Positions 40,401-51,120 of a DNA stretch of 64,000 nucleotides are shown piece by piece. Each line of letters begins with the position of its first letter. Positions within the stretch are counted from its first letter, which is position 1. The notes beneath the pieces were generated by a model. The model saw only the letters and a list, made by a program, of their open reading frames with translations, did no database searches and was not told the origin of the DNA. Origin of the DNA: Motacilla alba alba (Eukaryota > Chordata > Aves > Passeriformes > Motacillidae); the NCBI RefSeq assembly GCF_015832195.1, contig NC_052017.1, forward strand, positions 53,970,152 to 54,034,151. Direction: 5' to 3'. Made by a program: the position numbers and the translations under genes.

Positions 40401-41257
40401 TGACCTCTGGTTTCCACAGTAGCCATGTTCATCACCCCTTTGTGCAGCCTGATTTTGTGCTGTGGGGCTGGCTAGACTTGGGAGAAGAAGGTGGTCTGAA
40501 AAAGAATATGGTAGTACTGGAACTAGAACATTCCTAGTTTTGAGAAGAATAGGTTATAATGTTTATATGTTTATTCATAGCATCTGCTAATTGCTGTTTC
40601 AGTTTTGTGGGGCTTCTGGGTTTTATTTTGGTTTTGTTTTAATTTGTTTGGTTTTGTTATTAACTGTGCAAATAGATTGTTTGGAATTCAATTTGTAATG
40701 GAAAAGCAATCAATCTGTGGGATGGTTCATTCCTACAAGCAAGTATTCTGTAAAGATTTGGGGATTTCTTTACAAATAGGGTGAAGCCTATTTGCAGCTA
40801 TGTTTTAAGTCTTCAGTATTACAATAAATGGATAGCAATGGGATTTAATAATAGAATGCATTTATTGTGGTTAAATGCAGTGCAAAGTGTAGCTGTGTCA
40901 AATTACTTTTGAGATTTCTGATTAAGTAGCCCTTATTGCTGAATTATTGTAGCGTGCTTATTATCTAGTGGATGACAATTTACTTAGGAATTAATGAGGG
41001 GAGCAAAATGAACACTGTTTTAAATAGGCATCAGCCTTACAGTTCTTCAATTTTTATGACTTTATGTTGAAAATCATGCAGATAAGAATAATGTTAATAC
41101 TGTTCAATGTAATGAGAAGAAAACCTGATGAGGTTTTTTTCTTTCTTTGTCTGAACTGGAGGACAATTTGTAGTGCCAGCAGAATTCTCTCATTCTTTCT
41201 TCCTTTGAAAAAACAAGAACTATTCCCCCAAGGACTCCATACTTGGAAGTATATTTA

Positions 41258-41258
<1 letters not shown>

Positions 41259-41306
<48 letters not shown>

Positions 41307-41362
41307 CCCATACTCCTGCTTTCATTTTTTTTTTCTTTTTTTTTTCTTTTTTTTTTTTTTTT
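41259..41362 (+). repeat. (AC)23 microsatellite followed by T tract, upstream of exon 2
   Basis: The AC dinucleotide array runs 41259-41304 without interruption. A C-then-T-rich tract at 41325-41362 follows. The pair ends 163 bp before AMPH exon 2 and is transcribed as CA repeats followed by polypyrimidine. CA repeats are known hnRNP L binding sites, so a splicing influence on exon 2 is possible but unproven. Confidence 0.95.
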
Positions 41363-41525
41363 GACAGAATAGTTTCTTGTGTGAATTTTGGAAATTGTAG
41401 AGCACAAAACACTCCAAAAAGTAAAATCCTATTTATGTCTTACTGCAAGAACAGAATGTTGAAGGTAGCAGATGTTTTGATTTGGGTCATAAATATTAAA
41501 TTATTCCTTATTCCTTTCACTCTAG

Positions 41526-41606
41526 GTTCTTCAAAAACTAGGAAAAGCAGATGAAACTAAAGATGAACAGTTTGAAGAATATGTTCAAAATTTCAAACGG
41601 CAAGAG
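41526..41606 (+). CDS. AMPH: Amphiphysin exon 2 (N-BAR domain, start of helix 1)
   Basis: This 81-bp exon encodes 27 residues in phase 0, beginning [20 protein letters not shown] and ending QNFKRQE. It follows a pyrimidine-rich acceptor ending CACTCTAG and is followed by the donor GTCAGT. The peptide is the first part of helix 1 of the BAR domain in the amphiphysin/BIN family, about residues 24-50 of the vertebrate protein. Amphiphysin is a presynaptic protein that senses and bends membranes and recruits dynamin to clathrin-coated pits. Family choice: [11 protein letters not shown] is the amphiphysin version, whereas BIN1 and BIN2 differ clearly here as I recall them. The exon ends on a codon boundary and joins in frame to the exon at 55885. 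A CA repeat and a long T tract lie 160-270 bp upstream. Exon numbering is inferred from the family's gene structure; the peptide and splice sites are read directly. Confidence 0.96.
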
Positions 41607-44409
41607 GTCAGTTACTTTTAAACTTTCTTTAATTGTGTCTTAAGAATGCAATATATTTAACATGCTGTTTTTGAAAGTGCTGCAGGGAACAGGCAAGATT
41701 CTATTTTTTCTAGGGTACAAAATTTTATTCTGCAGTTTTCAAACAGAGATAACAGTTGCATTTGTCCATGCAGAGCACTAAAATATGGGCTGAAAATAAA
41801 AGGACAATTGGTGTCATATGTGACATCATCATGCTTAAACCGCTTGAGATCAGAGTGACAGTACATTTTCACCAGTAATTAAGAATAGAACCCAACAACA
41901 ATTAAATGCAGCTTTGTGGTTGCCTTGTTACAAAGAAAGAGAAGTATTTACATGGTTTCATTTTGTGGATTACTTTCATCAGTGCTATATAATAATGCTG
42001 GTTTTATAAGAGTGAGCAGATTAATAGTTTTGGACTGCACATATGTTGTGAAGTTGCCTGTCGGTGCTGAAGTCTGTGGTGGCAGTGCTGATGAAGCATA
42101 TCTAGGCAGCAATGCTCAATTACTCTTAGTGTTATAAACACAACACAGGAAACCAAAGGTTCTCCAAGGAGTTTATAATCTACTCCCAGTGCAATCCTAA
42201 ATTCTAACCCCAATTACTTGTTGCTTCGTTGGACAGACTTTTTGACTCTGAGGCGATGAATTGCAATTTATTATATAGTACCTTTCTAGCACAAATTAAT
42301 ACCTCCCATGAACTGTGGTAATACCACCAAGAAAATAATCTTGTTACGTAAGTATGAACTGACATATCTGTCGTCTTTGTGAGCTGTTATTTAGAGTTCC
42401 TATAGAAAGGAACTGGAGAGTGAGAACTACTCCCACATGTTTTACACAATCTAAAATTTGGCTTATGTTAGTGTTTGCAGTTTCTGCTCTGAATTAGTCC
42501 TATTCTACCAAATGGTCTTTTCTCCTTTCCATGTAAACACAAAGCCTGCATCCTGACTGCTAGAATGCTTATTAACTCTTCTGCATCTTATTGTCACTTT
42601 GCCTTTATTTTCCTCTCAGTGTAGAGGAGAGGGAAGTTTCAAAAGCTCTTGAGCTTTCCTTTTCACCTAAGAGAAGAATACTGGGAAGTAAAAGAATCTG
42701 TATCTCTGAGATGGGTAGTTCTTTCCTCAAATTTCTTGAGGTCGGGAAGATGGTGGGATTTAATAGAAGTTTTGAAACCCTACAGAGATGCTATATTTTC
42801 CCTTTTCTTCCCTTTCCACTTTTCCAAGTCTTCTTGACTTGATCTTTTGATTATTTAGTGTTGTTGCTTATCCTTGTTGTTCGTATTCCAGCTGTTTGCA
42901 CAGCTAGTAACTGTGTAGAAATACAGTACATCTCTGAGGGATTTCTTCAGAGTAGAAGCAAATGGAGCATCTCCATGAAGAAACTGAATTTGTGGTACTT
43001 TTCTCTTTTAGTTCAAAATTTTGAAACAAAAAAGAGGGGAAAGAGGAAAAAATCCCTTTAAGCAAAATGATATCTCAAGTATTGGGTTTTTTCTGTCCTT
43101 TACCAAGAATTTTCTGTAATGGTGATTTTAAGCTGAAAATCTTGCTTAGATCTAAGGAGGATATTAGCATTACTTTATTTTTATTTCCTCATTCTTTGAT
43201 GTACATAGAGGCAGTAATAAACAGTAAAGGACTCTGCAGGAACTGCATGATGCTAAATCCTAAATGCAAATGTGAGTTGGGACCAGAGAGAGAATTGGGT
43301 AGAGAGGGGTGACTGCAAAGGGAACTACTACAATTGTCACGTGAGTTGTATGCAGATTAGGCTAGGTGCACTGACACATGAAATGAGAGAGACTCTATTT
43401 ACTGAACTAGTCGCACATGCTTACTGTGCTTTCAAGAAGTTCTGTTGTGCTCAATTCTTCAAATACAGCGGGGAAAATGCTGCAAAGGCACTGTTTCTGC
43501 CATGTACACCAATAAGAAGCATATAAATAGTTAAAATTTTCTAAGTTTTATAAATTGTAATTGTAAATCTACAATTTAATAGCAATGCAAAGATATGAAA
43601 CATTACAATGTGTGTCTGAATTGTCACTCATACTGATTAATGCCATGCAGAACTTACGTCTTCTGTGAACTCAAGCCGCCATCTCTTCTTGGTTTACATT
43701 CAGTCCTGCTTTCAAGTTCATTCTGCAACTCTAGAGACTTTAGATAAAGTCAAATTCTAGATATTAAAGTATAAAAATATATATATATATGGATGTATCT
43801 CTGTGCTGAAGCTCACCAAACTGTTGCTGTGGGCCATTCAGGAAGCTTGCAAGAACAACCAACCCTGTTAGAGGCTGTGCCATCTTTTTCAGTTTCCTCC
43901 AGGATTATTTGTCTCTGTGATGGTCACTGACCTAACAAGGCCATGGCAGAGGAAGTTTGAGAGGAGGTCCAAGCTTTACTTTGTTTCTTACAATCTCACT
44001 TACCAATGATTTGTCTATTCCCTGGACACCTCACCTACCGTCAGTTCATTCTGAGGAGCACGATCAGTTCTATGTCTCTTTCCATGTTCTTTGTTGCAGC
44101 TGGTGCTATGTGTGTCCTGGGGATCCTGGTAAGCTGAAAGCTGTGAAAATGGTCTGTCTATCTTGTTTGCCTGAATTACTGAGCATGCAACTCTTGAGAG
44201 GTCAACTAACCTTAAGCATAGAATGGTCTTACTACTCTCCAAAGATAATAAATGAGGACTCTCAGTTCAGCCCACTGAAAGGATAAAGGAAAGAGCATAG
44301 TGCTCATTTATCCAGGAAAATTGAAAACCTGAAATCTTTGCCTGAATAGTAGATTAGATGGTGGGCCTGTACCAAACTCAGAAGAAGGCTATTTGTAAGG
44401 ATACATGCA

Positions 44410-45470
44410 TGTCATGGTTTGATACTGGCGAAAGACCAGGCACCCACAACAGCCAGTCACTCACCCTCCCTTGCAACAGCTGGGCAGAGGAGAGAAAAAT
44501 TTAATGAAGGCTTCATGTGTTGAGATAAGGACCGGGAGAAAAAACTCCAAGGGCAAAACAGGCTGAGCTTAAAGGTACAAAGTGAATTTATTATTATCAG
44601 AGTCAGAGGAGGAAAATGAGAAGTAAAATAAGCCCTTAAAAACACCTTTTTCCCCCAACCCCTCCCTCCTTCCCACCAACAGCGCAGGGAGATAGGGGAC
44701 TGAGGGTTTTGGTGAGTTTGTCACCTGAGGTTTTCCTCCACTACTCAGGGAGAGGAGTCCTTCTCCTGCCACACCATGGGGCCCCTTCTCATGGGAGACA
44801 GTTCTCTGTGAACTTCTCCAGCACGGCTCCAAATCTCCAGAGCAGCAGTCCTTCCAAAACCACTGCAATTTGACTCCTTCCCGTGGGAAGACAGTCCTCC
44901 CAAAACTGCTCCAGTGTAGGCCACTCTTCCACGGGGTGCAGTCCTCCAAGGACAGGCTGCTCCAGCCTGGAGGCAGGGGCCCCCTCTCTCCACCAAGTCT
45001 TTCACTGGATCACAGCCTCCTCCAGGCATCCAGCTGCTCCAGCATGAGCACCTCCTCCATGGGGATCTCTGCACCACCCATGGACCCCTGTGGGCTGCAG
45101 GGGCATGGCTGCTTCACCATGGTCTTCACCACACCCTGCAGAGGAATCTCAGCTCTAGCACCTCAAGCACCTCCTGCCCTTCCTTTTCCACTGACCTTGG
45201 TGTCTCCATGTTGTTTCCTTCACATGTTCTCACCTCCTCCTCCTCTTCTCTGGCTAGGAAAAAACTGTGCATGCACACTTTTTTAACATTTTTTTCTTAA
45301 ATATGTTATCACAGAGGCATTACCAACATCTCTAATTGTCCCAGCCTTGGCCAGCAGCATGTCTGTCTTCAGAGCTATCAGGAACTGGGTCTGCAGGACA
45401 TAGTGGAAGCTTCTAGCAGCTTCTTACAGAAGCCACCAATGGCTGCCAAAAACCAGGCCATGCAAAACCA
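44410..45470 (-). mobile_element. Solo retroviral LTR, minus strand, with 5-bp target duplication
   Basis: It starts TGTCATGGTTTGATACTGGC and ends ..ATGCAAAACCA. It is flanked by ATGCA at 44405-44409 and ATGCA at 45471-45475. The sequence order (AGGCACCCAC, CAACAGCTGGGCAGAGGAGA, then GGCATTACCAACATCTCTAA and the GCCAGCAGCATG block) is one I recognise from common passerine LTRs. The complement has AATAAA (44587-44592) near the LTR 3' side, setting the minus orientation. If the true end is instead AACCAATGCA at 45475, the duplication would be imperfect. Its open frames on both strands are not genes. Confidence 0.82.
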
Positions 45471-46739
45471 ATGCAGTGCAGCAGATCCATCTGGAGAAAA
45501 TGGTCATTTAGATTCCCCAGTCATCCATTCCCATCTCTTTCTGAATACAGTTGGATAAGAGCCTCTTCTGGACTTGACAACCCAGAGCTGAATTACCCAG
45601 ATGAATCACCGTGGAGAAACTGAGTCATGTCCAGAGAGAAGAGAGCACAGTTGCTTTGCAGAGCCCCAGGACTTTATCAAAACTATTAAGCTCCTGCAGC
45701 TGATGACAACAGAAAAATATTTAGATTTTAAACAATGAATACAGCCGGTTTTCATCTTCCACTTAAGCTGTAATCTGAAAATTCCCACTCTAAATCAATG
45801 ATTGTGGAACACATAAACTCATATATGACAGTATGACACAGATTTTATTGTAAGAAATGTGTTGAGTATTAAACATTTAACTCTGCACGGCTAATTGAAA
45901 ATGTGCTCAGCCTCCTAATTGACTCTGAAGTTCAGAATGAGGGGAAGAAGAAGAGAATTTCTTCATAATTTTATCATTTCTATAGTGAAATTATCATCAA
46001 AGGCCATTGAATATTTACCAGAATTCTATCTGTATTCTTTTTTTCAAGCAATTGCATCTTACATGTTCTTTTTTCACAGGGAGTACAGTAGCAATTACCT
46101 TTATCCCCATGCATATTTTAATGAGTCACAGTCATTAAAAGTCACACTTTATTGTTCTAAGAGGGCAATATTCTATTTCATGTATATGCATATTTGCCTC
46201 TATTTTTCTACATGTAGTTATGAGACTTATTTTACTTTACATATGACAGTTAGAATATATTTTAATGCTTAAACCCATAAATATTATGTCCTGTATATGT
46301 ACCCACAGTAGATATAACACTTGCTACTACAAAAGCAGCTTCTCATGGCATGTTGTCAGAAAAAAAGCAAAACATCAAAGGTTGTTATTGATAGTTATAG
46401 ATGTTCAGAATTAGGTGAAAAAGAAGAACCTTTTTTTACTGTTGTTGAGTAATCAGTACCTGCTTCTGTGTACTGTTTTACTAAATATGCACCTAGTAGT
46501 AAGAGCTGCTCATTGCGTGTAATTGTTATGGTTCCTGAAAAGGCTTATCCTGTCAAAACCTTCTTTCACACAAGCATGCTTGGCTGCCCTACAGCTGTGT
46601 CAAGACATTGTCTAAAACTTGGTTATTGAGGCAATTAACATTTTCTGAAGTGCTCTTTTTGCATCAGCTGTGCCACTGATTTTTTAAAACTTACTCATTA
46701 ATTAAGATACCCAAGATGAGATTCATCACCTACATACAG

Positions 46740-47400
46740 GTCCCAGATGAGCCTCACAGTGTCCCACCTGGCCCCCAGACGTTGCTTCAGAAAAGGACAT
46801 ATGGCTTTGACCACAGTCCCATATTATACCTGCTATCTTGACTACTATGTGGCATCTCCAGCTGCAACAGACACATGTGTTTTGGCAGCTGAACCTTGTG
46901 CCTGGAGAGTGATCCAGTTCCAGATTGCAATACCTGAATGTGGGTGTCTGTGTTTCCAGGAGTTGGGTATTCCCTTGATGCTTGTGCTGAACTGGGTAGC
47001 AGGGTCTGGTAGAGCAAGGCAAAAACCCATCAGTTTCCTGGGGACATCTGTGGGCCTTAATGTCTCTGACCAGCCCTGTCTGGGTCTGCTAATCCTGCAC
47101 GTGGATCCAGGAACCCCATTTTTAGCTCGGCCTTTGGCGTAAGTTACACCATAGACTCATTCCTGTGCCTAGGGAACCCATGTTTCAGCTGCATCTCCTG
47201 CTGCTCCCATCTGGATCTCCCAGACAAATCCTGGACCTGGTTCAAACCCTCACCAGGTTGTGGGTTATCAGTGAAACCTCTTACCAGTTCCTGTCTCTGC
47301 CCACCTGTCCCAGACCCTGCAGGATGGCACCCATCAGTGAGGGCATAGCCTTCGCTGAGGTCACTTGTGGTTCCTGGTACAACCCCCACCAGCTGTTGTG
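46740..47400. other. Unassigned GC-richer stretch
   Basis: About 660 bp with base composition above the flanking intron. It has open frames on both strands, the longest 46747-47142 (131 codons, +), with 47144-47389 (-) and 47165-47401 (+) beside it. I do not recognise any peptide or repeat family, and no splice signals fit the amphiphysin frame. It may be an unrecognised retroelement fragment. Confidence 0.3.
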
Positions 47401-49662
47401 AGGGTTTTGGGTTAGTTGTCTAAATGTTGGCAAATGTTACCACTTGCAAGGCCCTAGTGTGTCCTCCCTGGTTTCCAGTTGCTGTTCAGCAAAGCTGGTA
47501 GGTCTCTAAGGACCAGCTGTGTTTGCTATTCATGGATGTATCACAAACAATACTAGGTAACTATACTGGAGTGAATGATTTTGACTATTGGATTTTCTTA
47601 ATTGCTTTCCTGACTCCACAGATTGCTCTTAAAGACATCTACATTGGTTCTATGACAAGGACAGACACTAAACTCATGTAGACAGTGATAAGTGTCTTAA
47701 TCTAGAGTTGGATGAAGCACATGATTAAGAAAGGGAGCTTCAATGTGTATTACAATATGTATTACAAATAATAACATTAAATTCAATCTGTGTTTTGCAA
47801 AATCTTATTTTCTCTAGGAATTAGTAATTATCTCATATATCTATCTGACCATCTTCAAACCTATCTTATGTCCCCCATTTAGACCCCCCTCATGTTCCAG
47901 GTCTTGTACATGGTGTTGAGATGGATTAAAGAATCCAGGTAGTAAACAAAAAGTGTGAAGTTTAAAATTACTCTGAATGGGTGACACTCCTTCTCCTTAG
48001 CTGATACTCAAATTTTCTTGGTTGTCTGTAGAATCTAATACTAAAGTGTAGGGGATTATTGGTACTTGTTAAACTGCAGCTATTATGTGTTCAGTACAGT
48101 TCTGTCCATACGAGACTCCTTTGCTAAAAAAAAGTGATACCAAGTGTCTCTGGTATTCCAAAGTAAACCAGATGTAGAAAAACACTAGAGGGAGAGGGCT
48201 TTTTTCTGTAAGCAAATAAGTCTTTACATTCAGGGGGACTGAGTCTGACAAGCATTTGGGGTAAACTGGAAGTGTACTTCAGATACTGGATGATCGCTAA
48301 GTCAAATACACTCTATGAAGGGTACAATGTATTTTGAGACCATGGGAGGGAATTCTCTGCTGATTCCATTCCATCCTGAAATGTGTATTTAGTAATTCTC
48401 TTATGTCTTAAGGGCCGTTTTTCCCAAGACAAGAAGAAATATAGTGTATTATTAAATCTCATCTCAAGCTCATTATTTCCAATCAAGTTAGATATTCAGG
48501 AAGGTGAGGCCCTCTGTTTTATGCTACAAAATTATCTCTACATGGACAGCTCAGATGCATTTCAACTGATTCCTCAGTAAAAAAAGAGAGAGCAGCTGAT
48601 GCAATGTTTTTTTTTTCTTGTTTCTGACCATTGATTGCTCCAAATTCAGAGTCTAAACCACTGTCACACTGTGTGAATTTTGATTGCCCCTTGGATATAA
48701 ACTATTATGCCTCTGCAGCTTTAGTAACTGTACTGTTTTCTCCCCAGTGCAGTTGAATGTTCAAAGTTATTTCTGGCCTTTTTTAAAGGAGACCTGTACG
48801 TATTTCTTCAGGACCCCTTTGGGATAACTGACCGTGGGGATAGTTAACAGCCCAGCTCAGAGATCAAAGACATGGATTGAACATGGTGCAGTTCACAGCA
48901 AACAGTTCTGGACAATTTTCCACCTGATCTGTTAATACATAACTTATGTACATTATTTTCAAATGTAGTTATGAGTATGCAGATATAGGCATAAAGAGAG
49001 GCACAAGTAGATGTTCAGAAAGTCTAGCTTGACATGAAATGTGTATATGTTACTTTTAGCCATGGACTTGTAGCTTCTTGCTCCTCTGCAGACCCCAGTT
49101 TTTATATAAAACCATTATTTTGGGCCCTACTTTGAGGCCATGAGTATACTTAAAGGATGATGAGAAGGTAGTAACTGTGAAGGTAGAATGCTTAGGGAGA
49201 GGGAAATTTAGTTGTGAGGGAATGTTGGAATTTCACTTAAGGCGAGTGCCACATACTTTTCTGTTCAGTCCTCATCTGAAACAGAAACTGATGGCTGAGT
49301 AAAAGGGTTGGTTTCGTGTCTCTGAAGGCAGAGAGCTTTCTCACCTGCTTACTGGGCATTGCTGCAAAGAGAAGGCGTAGCTCCCTGGTTCTTTAGAGTT
49401 GATTGGTTTATTTGGATTAGTGTAAATCATCTGAGAAGCCTGTTTCATTTGATGCAGTTTACTTCAATTCAACATGCTACTTAATAACTAGAACAAAATT
49501 CTTATTTTTGAGCCTTCTTAGTGGCTGGGCCACAAATTTGGTGCTCTCCTAGAAGATACTGTTATGCCTAAAACCTTGGTGTCTCCAGAGGAGGTTGCAA
49601 ACCAGATTTTTTCAAGTGATGCACTAGAAAAATATTTCAAAACCCAAATCTCTTAAAGCTTA

Positions 49663-49709
49663 AAAAGAAAAAAGATGCCAGAATTTTTAAAGAAAAAGAT
49701 GCCAGAATT
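49663..49709. repeat. Direct duplication of about 23 bp
   Basis: AAAGAAAAAAGATGCCAGAA followed by TTTT is repeated immediately as AAAGAAAAAGATGCCAGAATT with one A missing. Confidence 0.9.
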
Positions 49710-50075
49710 TGGGACACAATTCTAGGGACTATAAGGAACCTAATTTTTGGGATTTATGATTTTTCCTTTTGTTTCTTTCTCTCATGAAATTTTGTCCCAT
49801 CTCTAATTAAGAAACCATCATGACTGATACTTAAGAGAGACAAAAGTTGCCACAGGAAGGGTGTGGCTGGCTACTCTCTTATCTGGGAGGTTTCTCTTGG
49901 AGGGACAGAGATACCCCAAGAATTGGGCTGGGGAAGAAGGGGGTGGGCGCAGCTCCTAGCTTATAACGTTTTTGCCCGGGGTTTTGAGCCAATCTGATAA
50001 GCTCTCAACACCCAAACGTTATACCCCACAATAGCTCAGCATCTATTGGAAGGAGGCTTATGAGCAGGAGGCTTA

Positions 50076-50330
50076 TGTGGCAGCGTCAGGAACAAAAAAG
50101 GTTTAATAAAAGGCAAAATAACAAACACAAAACCGAGCCAGGTTCACAGGTCTGTGCTCCTGGTAAAGACACCTCACAAAAGCAATTTGGCTTCTTTGTT
50201 CTGTCTTTTTCTACTAAATGGCCCAGGCGGGACCTTTTGGCTTGCGGCCAATTAGTTGATCCCAGACTTGAGATGACGTTCGAAAGGTCCTATGAGAACC
50301 TGATAGGTGTAGAAAATTCTGGGCTTTTTC
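50076..50330 (-). mobile_element. Possible minus-strand LTR fragment
   Basis: It begins TGTGGCAGCGTCAGGAAC, followed by AAAGGTTTAATAAAAGGC. This has the same layout as the left ends of the 20325 and 35719 elements. The phrase AGGAGGCTTATG occurs twice just before it. No right end was found, and it passes into the plus-strand LTR region. Confidence 0.3.
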
Positions 50331-50399
50331 CTTTTGGGGAACAGAGGATAGTTCTGTCACTCTGTCCACAGGGGGCACATTCCTATAGTAGCTGTGTTA

Positions 50400-51120
50400 G
50401 CCCCGGCTTTGGAGGAGGACTGTCAAGTTTCTGCTTACTGATGGGGGACGGAGTTCACTGCTGCCACTGGTGCCCAGCCCTGTCCTGCTTCTTCTGCTGT
50501 GGCCCCACACCACCTTGCCTGGCGGGACACTCTGCAGTTCCAGCTACAGCTGTGGAGTTTCTGATACATCTCATTTCCTACTACGGGATCTTGCTCGTCC
50601 CTGCTGTTCCAGCTTGCTGCTTCCGAAGTCCTTGCTACAGTTCTTTTTGCTATCCAGAGTGGGCACCGGTACTGGCTGCCCCCTGTGACTTTCTAAGGGA
50701 AGGCCCCTCTCCATCCCTTCCTGCCGGCTGTGTCCGCCATTACCGCATGGAGAGAGGTGGCCGAAGCTCGCGCCCCAGCGCCCCCTGCAGCTGCAGGGGA
50801 ATCCTCGCACCTGCCCTGCCTGGCCAGGAGCCAACAGCGCCCCTGGCGGCTGTGACTGTAACTGCACCAAAGGGGAAAGCGCCTGCAGCCAGTGACGGCT
50901 GTCACCGGGGTTCTGTTCTGTTCTGTTTGTCGTCATTCCCACTGTTGCCTTGTTATCCACATACAAACTAGTAAAGAACTGTTATTTGTTTTCTTATATC
51001 TTTGCCTGAAAGCCCCTTAATTTCAAAATTATAGTAATTCGAAGGGAAGGGGGTCATATTCTCCATTGCAAGGGAGGTTCCCGCCTTCCTTAGCAAACAC
51101 CTGTGTTTTAAACCAAGACA
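50400..51120 (+). mobile_element. GC-rich retroviral LTR, plus strand (sense to AMPH)
   Basis: A GC- and CpG-rich block (about 50450-50900) leads into TTATCCACATACAAACTAGT, AAAGAACTGTTATTTG, CTTATATCTTTGCCTGAAAG and the terminal CTGTGTTTTAAACCAAGACA. This 3' part is one I associate with passerine ERV LTRs. It mirrors the minus-strand LTR at 17735-18450. A variant polyadenylation signal AGTAAA lies at 50970-50975. The left boundary is uncertain; 49850-50400 may belong to it or to a nested fragment. A 303-codon open frame (50060-50971) crosses both fragments and is not a recognised protein. Confidence 0.65.

Larger units (their letters stand above)
1..41525 (+). other. AMPH: Amphiphysin intron 1 (3' part)
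   Basis: No coding exon could be recognised here on either strand. The open frames are short, lack family resemblance and mostly lie in low-complexity or repeat DNA. The amphiphysin first exon should encode a conserved amphipathic helix in a GC-rich promoter setting. I did not find it, so it is inferred to lie upstream. Apart from the repeats and motif clusters listed separately, the long unique AT-rich stretches (for example 1-6280, 8.6-12.9 kb, 21-24.7 kb, 26-31.6 kb, 31.7-35.7 kb and 36.2-41.2 kb) show nothing I can assign. Confidence 0.8.

Noticed and set aside
43012..43025. Perfect palindrome TTCAAAATTTTGAA
   Set aside because: Short and AT-rich; expected by chance in a 64-kb AT-rich window.
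44569..45286. 110-138-codon open frames on both strands
   Set aside because: They lie wholly inside the solo LTR at 44410-45470 and overlap each other on opposite strands.
50060..50971. 303-codon open frame, the longest in the window
   Set aside because: It crosses two differently oriented LTR-like fragments, resembles no protein, is compositionally driven by GC-rich LTR sequence and has no splice context.
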